This document shows positions 1-9,635 of a stretch of DNA of 64,000 nucleotides, in pieces. The position numbers were made by a program, and so were the translations under genes. The notes below the pieces were generated by a model that was given only the letters and a program-made list of their open reading frames with translations, ran no database searches and had not been told where the DNA came from. Numbering within the stretch: the first letter of the stretch is position 1; every line of letters starts with the position of its first letter. This stretch comes from Terrimonas ginsenosidimutans (GTDB taxonomy: Bacteria; Bacteroidota; Bacteroidia; Chitinophagales; Chitinophagaceae): positions 212,270 through 276,269 of the forward strand of contig NZ_JAKLTR010000010.1 of assembly GCF_022012415.1 (NCBI RefSeq), written 5' to 3'.

Positions 1-58
1 CAAAGGAACAGCAGATCAGCAATGCTGCTGCTAAACAGGCAAATAATCTATTCATCAT
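1..58 (-). CDS. 5' end of a secreted or lipoprotein gene, cut by the window edge
   Basis: On the minus strand an ATG at 58-56 is followed in frame by another at 55-53, then codons reading M-N-R-L-F-A-C-L-A-A-A-L-L-I-C-C-S-F up to the window edge. This looks like a signal peptide: one Arg, a hydrophobic core and Cys residues that could form a lipobox. The start overlaps the TGA stop of the upstream rhamnogalacturonan lyase in an ATGA arrangement, so the two genes are probably co-transcribed and translationally coupled. By context it could be another pectin-degrading enzyme, but only 18-19 codons are visible, so the function is unknown. Confidence 0.6.
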   Translation of the reverse strand, partial: MMNRLFACLAAALLICCSF

Positions 59-1965
59 TTCACTTTTTTATCTTTTGAAATTACAGGCTTTATTATTGAA
101 ATAAATGGCACCGGTGGACTCTTCATCCCTTCTCCAAAAAAGAAACCTGTATGCGGCGGTTGATTATATGCAACATTCTGCCAGGCGATGCTGAGACGGT
201 ATTGCGGATCATGCATCAGTGTATAGAACTTTTTATCTGTTGGAATGCTCGTTGAAAAGATCCGTAATTCTTTATTGTCTGAGGAACGATAGATCACTTC
301 TTCGCGCCAGTCGCCAATTATATCGGCCGAAAGTACCGGGTTTGCCTTTGTACCATTATTGCTCACACAATTAAAATCAGCCGCATCGAGAAGCTTCGTT
401 ATTTTTTCTTCCTGGTAATTCCATTTCTCGACGTGGGTGCCGTTCAGGATTTCACTTAACACATCTCCATCCCAGAAGATCCCCATATTGCAGGCGGGCG
501 TCTTCTCTCCGATCTTATTACCCTTGCAATCAAAAAGACCGGTGATGCCCGCGCCAGCAACCCAGCATTCATAACCGGGATATCGGGGATCTATGTCAAG
601 GGCGAGTCCCCGGCCCGGACCTTCGCCATCCTCTCCTGCTTTTACAGATGCCTTCTTCCAGATCACCTCTCCTGAACGTGCGTCACGAAAATTTGCGCCC
701 GCATCATCAAATCGTTCCTGTATGTCGAAGACCTCCAACCCCGGCCTCGAAGGATCAAGGTCGGACACATGCAGCGCATCACCATGACCGAGGCCTGTTG
801 TATAAAGGCCTTTCCCATTATCATCGATCGTCATTGCTCCGAATACAATTTCATCTTTTCCATCTTCATCCACATCCGCAATGGTAAGATTATGATTTCC
901 CTGGCCACGGAACGCTCTGTTTGTTGCAGGATTATCGCTGTCGAATGTCCACAGATGCTGCAGCTTTTTATTCCGGAAATTAAAGGCAGCCAGGATCGAT
1001 CTTGTATAGTACCCCCGGGTCATGACCAGGCTGGGTGTTTTCCCATCCAGGTAGGCGATGGCCGCAAGAAAGCGATCCATGCGATTCCCGTAACCATCCC
1101 CCCAAACCTCTTTCAATTGTTCTGTCGTTGGTGTTAATGACGAATCAGATCTTGGGGGAATATATGCGATGGTATGTAAAGCCTCCCCGGTCAACCCATC
1201 AAACACGGTAAGATATTCCGGACCTGAAAGAATATACCCGTTATTATTTCGCCAGTCTTTTGTAGAATCTCCGATAACGTTTCCCTTGCCATCAATCGTT
1301 CCGTCACCTGTCTTCATTGCTACTTCAGCACGTCCATCACCATCGAGATCATATACCATGAATTGTGTATAGTGCGCTCCTTCACGGATATTTTTGCCAA
1401 GATTGATGGCCCACAATAAAGTTCCATCCATCCGGTAAGCCTGCAATACCGGAGGGTCAGTAAAACCAGACTGGCTGTTATCCTTGCCTTTGCCTGCCTG
1501 GTGTAATATGATCTCATATTGTCCGTCTCCATCCAGGTCTCCAACGCTCGCATCATTCGGCGCATATCCGGCAGGAGTTTTTAACGGAATAGAAAAATAA
1601 GGTTTATTGCCAGGCTGCAACACAAAACTCCGGCTGGTCTCAATTTCCCTCCCCCTGTCAAATACTTTTACAAAGAAAGCGAGCTGGCTGATCGTATCGG
1701 GTTCATCATAACTAAAACCTGTAACAGCCTTGATCCTGTCTTTGTTAAGTTTTTGCGGATCTCCATTTGCTTTAGCACGATAAACATCAAAGCTCAGTGT
1801 GGAAGATTCAGTTCCTGAAAGTCTCCAGCTAACGAAGACCTGGCCATTCATATTTCGTACAGCCACCACTCCCCTGTCGAGGAACTCCATTCGCCTTTGG
1901 GAAAACGAATAAAAAGAAGTGAACAGGATCAATAAAGTGAAGAGGCATTTATTGAATACATTCAT
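55..1965 (-). CDS. Rhamnogalacturonan lyase, polysaccharide lyase family 11
   Basis: Predicted secreted lyase that cleaves the rhamnose-galacturonate backbone of rhamnogalacturonan I by beta-elimination. After a signal peptide ending in FYSFSQ, the sequence shows the PL11 N-terminal block (FLDRGVVAVR, then VFVSWRLSG). Repeated Asp-rich calcium motifs such as DLDGDGQYE, DLDGDGRAE and DVDEDGKDE follow, as in the eight-bladed PL11 propeller. About 636 aa is normal for the family. The open frame extends three codons to a TTG, but the ATG at 1965 (MNVFNKC) directly precedes the signal peptide and is preferred. The DUF4450 gene lies upstream and another secreted protein overlaps downstream, so this is part of a pectin-use cluster. 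No SusC/SusD pair is in the window. Confidence 0.92.
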   Translation of the reverse strand: MNVFNKCLFTLLILFTSFYSFSQRRMEFLDRGVVAVRNMNGQVFVSWRLSGTESSTLSFDVYRAKANGDPQKLNKDRIKAVTGFSYDEPDTISQLAFFVKVFDRGREIETSRSFVLQPGNKPYFSIPLKTPAGYAPNDASVGDLDGDGQYEIILHQAGKGKDNSQSGFTDPPVLQAYRMDGTLLWAINLGKNIREGAHYTQFMVYDLDGDGRAEVAMKTGDGTIDGKGNVIGDSTKDWRNNNGYILSGPEYLTVFDGLTGEALHTIAYIPPRSDSSLTPTTEQLKEVWGDGYGNRMDRFLAAIAYLDGKTPSLVMTRGYYTRSILAAFNFRNKKLQHLWTFDSDNPATNRAFRGQGNHNLTIADVDEDGKDEIVFGAMTIDDNGKGLYTTGLGHGDALHVSDLDPSRPGLEVFDIQERFDDAGANFRDARSGEVIWKKASVKAGEDGEGPGRGLALDIDPRYPGYECWVAGAGITGLFDCKGNKIGEKTPACNMGIFWDGDVLSEILNGTHVEKWNYQEEKITKLLDAADFNCVSNNGTKANPVLSADIIGDWREEVIYRSSDNKELRIFSTSIPTDKKFYTLMHDPQYRLSIAWQNVAYNQPPHTGFFFGEGMKSPPVPFISIIKPVISKDKKVK

Positions 1966-2042
1966 AACAAGCAAGAAAATTAATGGACAAAATACAACGC
2001 CCTGAAAGCCTGCCTGTCCTGTGGCATCCTGACTCTCTGAAC

Positions 2043-2065
2043 ATAACCGTTTTTCTTCCGGTTAT
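2043..2065. other. Small hairpin between the DUF4450 and lyase genes
   Basis: ATAACCG at 2043-2049 pairs with CGGTTAT at 2059-2065 around a nine-base loop, two bases past the DUF4450 stop codon. Neither strand has a clear T-tract after it, so it is more likely a 3'-end or processing structure within the operon than an intrinsic terminator. Confidence 0.4.
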
Positions 2066-2067
2066 AC

Positions 2068-5000
2068 TTAGTGACGTTGCAAGGTCAGTGCGATCAAACC
2101 GATGAGCACATCTTTTGCAACAGCTTTGATGGTAATACTTTTCAACTCCCTGCTGTCATCCAACGGAAGGTCAAGAACGGTTGCGGCTCCACCATCTACA
2201 GCCCTGTTTGTAAATCCTTTGATCGAAGTGTAGTTCGCAAATGAATCCGTGATCACCCCTGTTTTCAGGTGAACCCTGAGCGGAACGGGAGCATTAGTCC
2301 TGAACGCAAAATCATCATTAAAAAGATCCTGTTCGATCGGCCACCAGTTCTCCGGATTTTTTAAGAACAGCGTGGAGGTGGTGCCATCAGTGTACCTGAC
2401 TTGAACTGTTCCATTTAACATCTGGCTTTGCATGGGGTTGGTAGTTCCAGCCATCAGCAAATAAGCCTGTTTAGCTTTTCCCTTTAATGGTATAGTGGCT
2501 GAATCCGGAAAATTATCCCAGGTAGACACAAACGAGATATTATGTCGGTTCGTGTCAGCCTGGTAGGAAAAAGGAATTCCCTGGGGTAATAAGATCTCAC
2601 CGGACACAGCGGACAATTTCCTCAAACCTGAATCACTGATCTCCGGTTGTATCATCGGATAAGCCCAATTGCCTATTCCCTGTACCGGCAACTGAAGGGT
2701 CGTCACAGCAGGACGCGGAGATAGATACTGATGCCTGAAAATGTTGGTCACCCGGTCATTGTGCACAGCGGCTATGTCTATTTTTTCAAATGAAACATTT
2801 GTCGCTTTATTCTCCCAACACTGGATTATAGTTTCAACCGAAACTTTATCACTGGTAAATCTGATCAGATTAGATCCGCTTTTAAATTTCGATAATGGAT
2901 AACGGAATGAAACTTCCGATTGGTGCGGATCAAGCTGAACAGGATCTCCGGGTTGTCCATTTATAAAAAGCTGCCCGTTCACGACTCCCTTTCCATAGCG
3001 CCATAATCTCACTTCAATTACGGAGTCACGCCTCCCGGCGCTGATGGATAGCGGTTTCGCTACAAAGAATTTCACCGGTTCAAAGTACTCCGCATCTTCA
3101 CGCTTCATTTTAATGAAAATTTCATTTTGTCCATCAGCCGCTGCCTTGATCTTTAAACTATTCCTGTTGATTATTGTCAGATTTTCAGATCCGGGCCCTT
3201 GTCCGCCGATGTCAGCGGATCTGTTGCCAGCATACAATTTTATCGTATCTCCTTCCAGGTAGAACGGCTGATCAGTATTGATCACTGGTACACGATTTTT
3301 TTTCCAGGTAACATTTATCTTGTACTCCACATTTTGCGGAAGGTTGATTATCACGACCGGTGACCCGATCGCTTTTGCATCATAGGACCATTTCACCTGC
3401 CTGCCATTCACTTCAACTTTGGCAACCAGTTTTCTTCCCGTACTCAACCGCAGGGACAAATTCATCTTTCGGGGAAAATCCGGCCGGATATAATATTCAT
3501 CCTTTCCCACTGTGCGGTTTATACTGAACGAAATATCCGGAGTTTCAATAAGCGCATTTTTCCAATCTTCAGGCAATCCGGGTGAAACAACGAGCGTATC
3601 ATGTAGCGCGTCAGGATTCACGCCAAACAATCCTTCCACAAGGCTTCTTGCCGTCATTGCGACCGGATCTGCAAAGTCACGGTATAACTCTCCCCTCATC
3701 GCATCATAAAAAGAAAGCTGTTGAAAATTTCCGGGACTGGCACCCAGGTACATGCTTTCAACCAGGGAAGACTTCCACAATGCAAATGCTTTTTCACTGT
3801 TCCCTCCCTGCCAGTAAGCAAGAGATGTATGCATCAGTTCTGCCAATGCAACGTTATTTAGCGACCATGTGTACGGTTGCCAGTTACTTGTAGCAAGCGT
3901 AAACAGGGTCGTGTCGTTTAATCCATTTGCCCGGACCGGGATATGCGGAATATGCTGATCAATGTAATGAAGCAGTTGGCGCTGGATCATTGGATCCCCG
4001 ACTTTTGAATCTATCGTATGATAGATCGTCCATAAACCCGGTGAGGGATGCAGTAATTGCCCACCAAGCAGATCCTTGTATTCCGCAAATACCTTCCGGT
4101 CGGCAACCCATAATTTTGAGTGCATTACCTGCAATATCTTTTGGGCCTCTGCTTCATATATGGCACCATCTATTTTCAGGATCCTGGCAATTTCTGCCGC
4201 CATCCTGTTCGCTTTATAATTGTATGCCGAACTATGAGTAACGCCCCCACCACTGTATTGAAGTGCATCACTCGCCCAGATGGCAGCATATGCATCATAC
4301 AGCCCATCTCCATCTGCATCGAAGTTTCTTTTTTCCCACGCAAGATGACGTTCCAGCAAAGGCCACATTTTACGCGCGTATGCTGTATCTCCCGTCCATT
4401 GAAGATGATTCAGTAATTGATCTGTGAATACAAGATTCATATCATAGTGATGCGGCCGAAGATCACCGTTAGGGTTTCTGCTGATGTATCCATTGCTGAA
4501 CATAGACGTCCCCATCTTTTCCAATCCCCTCGCAAGATGCAGCGCTGTATCCATTACCACCGGGCCAGATAAAGGCTTCGTTACCTGGGAAAGTGCATAG
4601 CTGTTAAAATGCAGTTTGGCGCGATCATGCCATCCCAGCGCATCGGCTACATAAGCACCACGCCAGCCGTTCAGCCGCATGCGCCAGGCTACCGCGCCAT
4701 GCATGTAGGACGGAGATTCCCAGATCGCATCAGCGGCCATACTCAGCGCGCCACCGAGTGTATTGATGAAGGGGTCAGGAGTGTCGATGCGAACCCGCTC
4801 TGACATCCTGCGCCTTTCCGACTCAGCTTTTACAAATAATCCTGGTAGTTGAGAATAACTATCAGTGATCGCATCCAGATGCTGTAGAAAGAAATAGTAA
4901 ACGCTATCGCTCTTCAATACGATAGTTGAAGAAAGAAAGGAACTGTCGATGCGTACAGATGGCTGAAGGGAAGATGGAGAGACCTGCCTGCCGGGATCGT

Positions 5001-5694
5001 TCAATGCAAAAACCGCATGGGTTGGAAATAATCCGTGAACAGACTTCGGAGCGGCTTTCTGGCCTACTGAATCATTCATCCTGACACCATACGTTGCAGA
5101 GAACTTGTTTGACTGAATGGCGAATATATTGTTACAGTATGCAGGTTTCAGGTCAAAAGAAGACTCAGGGTCTGCACCGATATCTCCATCCCGGGAAAAC
5201 TTGCGCCCGGTCACGCCACCAAACGCGGTAAGTAATGTCACACCGTCCGGAATACCAGTTGTTTCCAGTTTCACAATAACAGCCTCCCTGTCAAATAAAG
5301 GAAGTACGGTTAATCCGATCTTTCCTTTCCCTAGCAATGGATCACTGATTGAATAGATCATTGATCCCGGGCGATACCTCGTTTCTATTTTATTGGCATT
5401 GATCAGCCATTTACTCCTGTCCCCGCTGATCAGCCCGAATTTGAGATTACCACCCATTCCCGGCAGATACAAAGCAAACTCGGGGAGATCGCCCGCTTCC
5501 ACACGAAAGGCCGTATTGCTTCCATACAATGCACGATTAAACCTTCGCTGCGGATCAACGCAAAGAAAATCCCCATGATCAGGCACATAATGTATTTTTC
5601 GCTGGATACCATGCCATACCGATGTGGCTTCTTGTGTATAAGACAACACTGGCGCAAGACAGATCAACGCAGCAATCAATCGTGTAATTTTCAT
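2068..5694 (-). CDS. DUF4450-type (six-hairpin glycosidase-like) secreted protein
   Basis: A 1208-aa secreted protein with signal peptide MKITRLIAALICLAPVLSYTQ. The N-terminal 300 residues look beta-rich. Residues about 325-600 resemble an (alpha/alpha)6-barrel glycoside hydrolase core: W-R-M-R-L-N-G-W-R-G-A-Y near residue 340, the calcium-like DADGDGLYD, and H-Y-D-M-N-L. The C-terminal half is further beta-rich modules. I recognise the overall pattern as DUF4450, a family often met in rhamnogalacturonan utilisation loci; the substrate is not established from sequence. The longest frame begins 16 codons earlier, but the ATG at 5694 sits right before the signal peptide. It precedes the PL11 lyase by about 100 bp on the same strand, consistent with a shared pectin-related role. 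Confidence 0.7.
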   Translation of the reverse strand: MKITRLIAALICLAPVLSYTQEATSVWHGIQRKIHYVPDHGDFLCVDPQRRFNRALYGSNTAFRVEAGDLPEFALYLPGMGGNLKFGLISGDRSKWLINANKIETRYRPGSMIYSISDPLLGKGKIGLTVLPLFDREAVIVKLETTGIPDGVTLLTAFGGVTGRKFSRDGDIGADPESSFDLKPAYCNNIFAIQSNKFSATYGVRMNDSVGQKAAPKSVHGLFPTHAVFALNDPGRQVSPSSLQPSVRIDSSFLSSTIVLKSDSVYYFFLQHLDAITDSYSQLPGLFVKAESERRRMSERVRIDTPDPFINTLGGALSMAADAIWESPSYMHGAVAWRMRLNGWRGAYVADALGWHDRAKLHFNSYALSQVTKPLSGPVVMDTALHLARGLEKMGTSMFSNGYISRNPNGDLRPHHYDMNLVFTDQLLNHLQWTGDTAYARKMWPLLERHLAWEKRNFDADGDGLYDAYAAIWASDALQYSGGGVTHSSAYNYKANRMAAEIARILKIDGAIYEAEAQKILQVMHSKLWVADRKVFAEYKDLLGGQLLHPSPGLWTIYHTIDSKVGDPMIQRQLLHYIDQHIPHIPVRANGLNDTTLFTLATSNWQPYTWSLNNVALAELMHTSLAYWQGGNSEKAFALWKSSLVESMYLGASPGNFQQLSFYDAMRGELYRDFADPVAMTARSLVEGLFGVNPDALHDTLVVSPGLPEDWKNALIETPDISFSINRTVGKDEYYIRPDFPRKMNLSLRLSTGRKLVAKVEVNGRQVKWSYDAKAIGSPVVIINLPQNVEYKINVTWKKNRVPVINTDQPFYLEGDTIKLYAGNRSADIGGQGPGSENLTIINRNSLKIKAAADGQNEIFIKMKREDAEYFEPVKFFVAKPLSISAGRRDSVIEVRLWRYGKGVVNGQLFINGQPGDPVQLDPHQSEVSFRYPLSKFKSGSNLIRFTSDKVSVETIIQCWENKATNVSFEKIDIAAVHNDRVTNIFRHQYLSPRPAVTTLQLPVQGIGNWAYPMIQPEISDSGLRKLSAVSGEILLPQGIPFSYQADTNRHNISFVSTWDNFPDSATIPLKGKAKQAYLLMAGTTNPMQSQMLNGTVQVRYTDGTTSTLFLKNPENWWPIEQDLFNDDFAFRTNAPVPLRVHLKTGVITDSFANYTSIKGFTNRAVDGGAATVLDLPLDDSRELKSITIKAVAKDVLIGLIALTLQRH

Positions 5695-5740
5695 GTACTG
5701 AAAGATACTAAAAGAGACACGAGCGCCAAGCGGTGCTCGC

Positions 5741-5770
5741 AAAACTAAAAAACGCCCATAAATGGGCGTT
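5741..5770 (-). terminator. Intrinsic terminator of the nucleotide-sugar operon
   Basis: AACGCCCAT at 5751-5759 and ATGGGCGTT at 5762-5770 form a perfect 9-bp stem with a two-base loop. Read on the minus strand the stem is followed by a run of T (A-rich on the plus strand at 5741-5750). It lies just after the rfbD stop and so ends the six-gene operon before the DUF4450 gene. Confidence 0.88.
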
Positions 5771-5792
5771 CAACTATTCTTCCAAAACATTA

Positions 5793-6656
5793 TTAGGACA
5801 ACCTGCCTATGCAGACCTTCAGGCTTTCTTTCCAGCCGGGAGGTTCGATTGCATACTTTGTATTGATCTTTGAAAGATCCATTGCAGAATACGATGGCCT
5901 TTTCGCGGGAGTCGGATACGCACTGCTTGGTATCGGTTTCACCACGCAATTACTTCCGGAAATCTCTTTTATCGCCTCCGCGAATTGAAACCAGCTGATC
6001 ACTCCGGCATTGCTGTAATGATAGATTCCCGGATACCAGTTTCCTGAAGATATGATCTGCAGAATGGCTTTTGCCAGATCAGCCGCATACGTTGGCGACC
6101 CTACCTGATCACTGACCACACTGATCTCAGGCTTCTCGCTCATCAACCGCAACATCGTCTTAACGAAATTCTTACCAAACTCCGAATACACCCAGGAAGT
6201 CCGGATGATCACGGACTGATCATTATTTTCGACAGCGCTCTCTTCTCCGGCTAATTTTGATGCACCATATACACCTTGCGGATCCGTCGGAGCATCTGCC
6301 GGATAGGGGACTGTGGCCTGACCATCAAAAACGTAATCAGTCGAAATATGTACGAACCGCGTGTTATACTTTCTACTCGCCGCAGCAAGATTTCCAGGAC
6401 CCGTACCATTCACAGCAAAAGCATTATCACGGTCTGTTTCGGCCTTATCAACAGCAGTATAAGCGGCGCAATTGATACAATATTGCGGAGCATGCTTATC
6501 AAAAATTGTATTTACTGAAGCAGCATCATCAATAGCCAGATCTTCTCTCGTGAGAAAGATAAAATCAAACACAGCAAACTCATCGCTGAGCGTCTGAAGC
6601 TCTTTACCAAGCTGACCATTAGCACCCGTTACGAGAATCTTTTGCTTTACTACCAT
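5793..6656 (-). CDS. rfbD: dTDP-4-dehydrorhamnose reductase
   Basis: Cytoplasmic short-chain-fold reductase making dTDP-L-rhamnose from dTDP-4-keto-L-rhamnose with NAD(P)H, the last step of the rhamnose precursor pathway. Visible features are the Rossmann motif VTGANGQLGKEL (residues 9-20), STDYVFDG near 105, and the catalytic Y130-x3-K134 in YGASKLAGE. Length 287 aa is typical. Last gene of the operon: its ATG lies 5 bp after rfbC, and an intrinsic terminator follows. The partner genes rfbA and rfbB are absent from this window. Confidence 0.95.
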   Translation of the reverse strand: MVVKQKILVTGANGQLGKELQTLSDEFAVFDFIFLTREDLAIDDAASVNTIFDKHAPQYCINCAAYTAVDKAETDRDNAFAVNGTGPGNLAAASRKYNTRFVHISTDYVFDGQATVPYPADAPTDPQGVYGASKLAGEESAVENNDQSVIIRTSWVYSEFGKNFVKTMLRLMSEKPEISVVSDQVGSPTYAADLAKAILQIISSGNWYPGIYHYSNAGVISWFQFAEAIKEISGSNCVVKPIPSSAYPTPAKRPSYSAMDLSKINTKYAIEPPGWKESLKVCIGRLS

Positions 6657-6661
6657 GTTGG

Positions 6662-7216
6662 CTAAAATGTGAAGTTATGCTTGCAATCAGCGAGATTAGG
6701 CTGCTTTTGATCTTTTTCAGAAACGATAGCCTTATCTGAAGGTATCTTCCAGTCGATGTTCAATGCCGGATCGCCATAAAATACGCCTCCGTCACTTTCC
6801 TTGTTATAAAGCGAATCACATTTATAAAACACTTCAGCCCTTTCGCTTAATACAGAAAATCCATGAGCAAATCCCTGCGGTATAAGCAACTGTTTTTTGT
6901 TTTCACCTGAAAGCTCTATTGAAAACACTTTCCCATAAGTGGGAGAGCCTGTTCTGATATCAACAGCAACGTCCAGTATCGTGCCACTCAGCACCCGCAC
7001 AAGTTTGGTTTGCGCATGGGGCAACAATTGAAAATGCAGACCGCGGATCACACCATAGCTGGATGACGACTGATTATCCTGGACAAATCTGTATTCAATA
7101 CCCTGGGCAGAAAACGTGTCTGCATTGTAGGCTTCAAAGAAGTAACCCCGGCTATCTTCAAACACCTTCGGTTCGAAGACCAGCAACCCGGAAATTCCTG
7201 TTTCAATAAACGGCAT
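6662..7216 (-). CDS. rfbC: dTDP-4-dehydrorhamnose 3,5-epimerase
   Basis: Cupin-fold epimerase converting dTDP-4-keto-6-deoxyglucose to dTDP-4-keto-L-rhamnose. The family signature is clear: FEDSRGYFFEAYN near residue 19, then VIRGLHFQ with the catalytic His61, and VAVDIRTGSPTYGK. Length 184 aa is normal. The gene starts 3 bp after the preceding dehydrogenase stop and is followed 5 bp later by rfbD, so the genes are one transcript. Together they supply activated rhamnose for O-antigen or exopolysaccharide. Confidence 0.95.
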   Translation of the reverse strand: MPFIETGISGLLVFEPKVFEDSRGYFFEAYNADTFSAQGIEYRFVQDNQSSSSYGVIRGLHFQLLPHAQTKLVRVLSGTILDVAVDIRTGSPTYGKVFSIELSGENKKQLLIPQGFAHGFSVLSERAEVFYKCDSLYNKESDGGVFYGDPALNIDWKIPSDKAIVSEKDQKQPNLADCKHNFTF

Positions 7217-7219
7217 AGA

Positions 7220-8509
7220 TTATAAGCTCCAATAAGTTCTGTTAGTAATTTTATTTCTGAAAATACCTTTCAGGTCAGCGATCATTGCATCTTCTTTCGT
7301 GATGCCGGAAAAATAGTCTTCCCCAAGTGAGAGATACGACGCATGAGGGACGGTTACGATGACCGCATCATAAGATGATCCTGTTTTTTCCGCCAGTCTG
7401 AAACCGTATTCATGATACAATTCATCTGAATCAGCATAAGGGTCTTCTACATCCACATTCACATAAAATGCTTTTAATGCTTTCACCACATCTGCTACTT
7501 TCGAGTTACGGATATCACTCACGTTCTCTTTGAATGTAGCACCTTTTACCAGCACTTTTGCATCTTTTACATTACCGACGGTTTTGATGAGATGCTGAAC
7601 AACATTTTTAGCAACATAATTAGCCATATCATCATTGATGGTGCGGCCTGCCAGTATCACTTGTGACTTATATCCAAGTTCATTGGCTTTATGGGTGAGA
7701 TAGTATGGATCAACTCCGATGCAATGCCCCCCGACAAGGCCCGGCTGGAATTTCAGAAAGTTCCACTTTGTACCTGCTGCTTCCAGTACTTCAAAAGTGT
7801 TGATCCCCATTTTATTGAAGATGATCGAAAGCTCATTCATCAATGCAATGTTCAGATCCCGCTGAGTATTCTCAATGATCTTGGCAGCTTCCGCTACTTT
7901 GATGGATGAAGCTTTATGAATTCCGGCTTTCACCACCAATTCATAGACTCCCGCAATCACATCAAGAGACTCCTGATCACAACCAGAAACAACTTTTACA
8001 ATGGAAGAAAGTGTATGATTTTTATCGCCGGGATTGATCCTCTCCGGTGAGTAACCTAGTTTAAAATCTTTTATGTTTTTCAACCCGGACAGCTTCTCAA
8101 TCACCGGAAGACAATCTTCTTCTGTACATCCCGGATATACCGTTGATTCGAATACAACGTAATCGCCCTTACTGATCACTTTGCCAATTGTCTCAGACGC
8201 ACGAAGTACGGGCGTCAGATCAGGCACTTTATGCTCATCAACCGGAGTAGGGACGGCGGCAATGTAAAATGAAGCTTCTTTCAATACTTCCAGGGAATCT
8301 GTGAAAGTAATATCGCAGCCATCGAACGCCTCTTTTTCCAACTCATTGCTGGGGTCTATCCCCTGCTTCATAAGCGCAACCCGGTTGGAGTTGATATCGA
8401 ATCCAATGACGGAAACCTTCCGCGCAAGTTCCAGAGCAATGGGCAGACCTACATATCCCAGCCCTATCACTGCAAGTTTTTTCTTTTTATCTATTAATTC
8501 CTGAAGCAT
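7220..8509 (-). CDS. Nucleotide-sugar 6-dehydrogenase (TviB/WbpO-like UDP-HexNAc type)
   Basis: NAD-dependent four-electron oxidation of a UDP-sugar to the uronic acid. It has the N-terminal Rossmann motif AVIGLGYVGLPIA (13-25), STVYPGCTEED near 122, and the active-site cysteine C263 in GGHCIGVDPYY. The GGHCIG form and SPERINPGD resemble the UDP-GlcNAc/UDP-GalNAc dehydrogenase branch rather than the UDP-glucose branch, which is represented by a separate gene at 9636-10979. Substrate is inferred. With the DegT-family aminotransferase at the head of the operon it could make an amino-uronic acid precursor. Starts 132 bp after the UDP-xylose synthase gene; that gap holds a family C hairpin. Confidence 0.85.
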   Translation of the reverse strand: MLQELIDKKKKLAVIGLGYVGLPIALELARKVSVIGFDINSNRVALMKQGIDPSNELEKEAFDGCDITFTDSLEVLKEASFYIAAVPTPVDEHKVPDLTPVLRASETIGKVISKGDYVVFESTVYPGCTEEDCLPVIEKLSGLKNIKDFKLGYSPERINPGDKNHTLSSIVKVVSGCDQESLDVIAGVYELVVKAGIHKASSIKVAEAAKIIENTQRDLNIALMNELSIIFNKMGINTFEVLEAAGTKWNFLKFQPGLVGGHCIGVDPYYLTHKANELGYKSQVILAGRTINDDMANYVAKNVVQHLIKTVGNVKDAKVLVKGATFKENVSDIRNSKVADVVKALKAFYVNVDVEDPYADSDELYHEYGFRLAEKTGSSYDAVIVTVPHASYLSLGEDYFSGITKEDAMIADLKGIFRNKITNRTYWSL

Positions 8510-8552
8510 AATAATCGGTTGGCTGGCTAATTCGTTTTGTGCGGTATAATAT

Positions 8553-8610
8553 AAACCGCAGAGAAAGTATTACGCAAGATCCTGTCTGCTGCGTTCTTTC
8601 TCTGCGGTTT
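8553..8610. repeat. Family C-like inverted repeat after the UDP-xylose synthase gene
   Basis: A perfect 15-bp stem (AAACCGCAGAGAAAG at 8553-8567 with its complement at 8596-8610) with an inner ACGCA/TGCGT pairing. It lies in the 132-bp gap, 31 nt beyond the stop codon at 8642, inside the operon. Word use (CGCAGAGAAAG, TGCGTTCTTT) resembles the larger family C elements near 50.4, 53.6, 58.0 and 63.9 kb. No T-tract follows, so it may attenuate, or shield the upstream mRNA, rather than end transcription. Confidence 0.6.
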
Positions 8611-8641
8611 TAACTTCAGTTATCCTAATTTCAGTGACCGT

Positions 8642-9622
8642 TTATTTGTTGCTCACAAACTCTTTAGGTTGCTTTTTCCATTCCTCTTCCGGTAAAGATT
8701 TGAAATAATCATACGTGATCTTCAAACCTTCACTTCTGCTCACTTTCGGCTCCCAGTTAAGTATACTTTTTGCCTTGGAGATATCCGGCTTTCTTTGCTT
8801 GGGATCATCAACAGGCAATGGTTTGTAAGCGATCTTCACTTTATCACCAGTCAGCGCAAGGATCTCTTCTGCAAAATCTTTCAGAGAAATCTCGTTCGGG
8901 TTACCAATGTTCACCGGCAATTTATAATCGCTCAGCAGAAGACGGTAAATTCCTTCAACAAGATCATCAACATAGCAGAAGCTGCGTGTTTGCGACCCAT
9001 CACCAAATACGGTCATGTCTTCTCCGCGGAGAGCCTGACCGATGAACGCAGGTAGTGCACGACCGTCATTCAATCGCATTCTCGGCCCATAAGTATTAAA
9101 GATCCTGACGATCCTTGTTTCTACTCCATGGAAGCTGTTATAGGCCATAGTGATAGATTCCATGTACCGCTTAGCTTCATCATACACGCCACGCGGACCC
9201 ACGGGATTTACATTACCCCAGTACTCCTCTGTTTGCGGATGCACCAATGGATCGCCATAGACCTCACTTGTAGAAGCTACCAGGATACGCGCCCCTTTTG
9301 CTTTCGCCAGACCCAGGCAGTTGTGTGTCCCCATCGCCCCAACTTTCAATGTCTGGATCGGTATTTTAAGATAGTCGATCGGGCTTGCTGGTGACGCGAA
9401 GTGCATGATATAATCCAGCTGACCTGGTATATGAATGAACTTGGTTACATCATGATGATAAAACTCAAACTGAGGCAGTTTGAACAGATGTTCAATATTG
9501 CGCAGGTCTCCCGTGATCAGGTTATCCATCGCAATCACAGAATGTCCTTCTTTGATAAAACGGTCGCAAAGGTGTGACCCAAGAAATCCTGCCGCACCGG
9601 TAACGAGTACTCTTTTTGACAT
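8642..9622 (-). CDS. UDP-glucuronate decarboxylase (UDP-xylose synthase)
   Basis: Extended short-chain dehydrogenase that converts UDP-glucuronate to UDP-xylose using bound NAD. Numbered from MSKRVL, it shows the GAAGFLG motif (9-15), [10 protein letters not shown] with Glu120 in the position characteristic of UXS enzymes, and catalytic Y147-x3-K151 in [23 protein letters not shown] and NTYGPRMR are also typical. The longest frame starts at a TTG at 9631; the ATG at 9622 matches family starts. It follows the UDP-glucose dehydrogenase gene by 13 bp, so product (UDP-GlcA) and user enzyme are encoded together. Confidence 0.93.
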   Translation of the reverse strand: MSKRVLVTGAAGFLGSHLCDRFIKEGHSVIAMDNLITGDLRNIEHLFKLPQFEFYHHDVTKFIHIPGQLDYIMHFASPASPIDYLKIPIQTLKVGAMGTHNCLGLAKAKGARILVASTSEVYGDPLVHPQTEEYWGNVNPVGPRGVYDEAKRYMESITMAYNSFHGVETRIVRIFNTYGPRMRLNDGRALPAFIGQALRGEDMTVFGDGSQTRSFCYVDDLVEGIYRLLLSDYKLPVNIGNPNEISLKDFAEEILALTGDKVKIAYKPLPVDDPKQRKPDISKAKSILNWEPKVSRSEGLKITYDYFKSLPEEEWKKQPKEFVSNK

Positions 9623-9635
9623 ATATCGCAATTAG

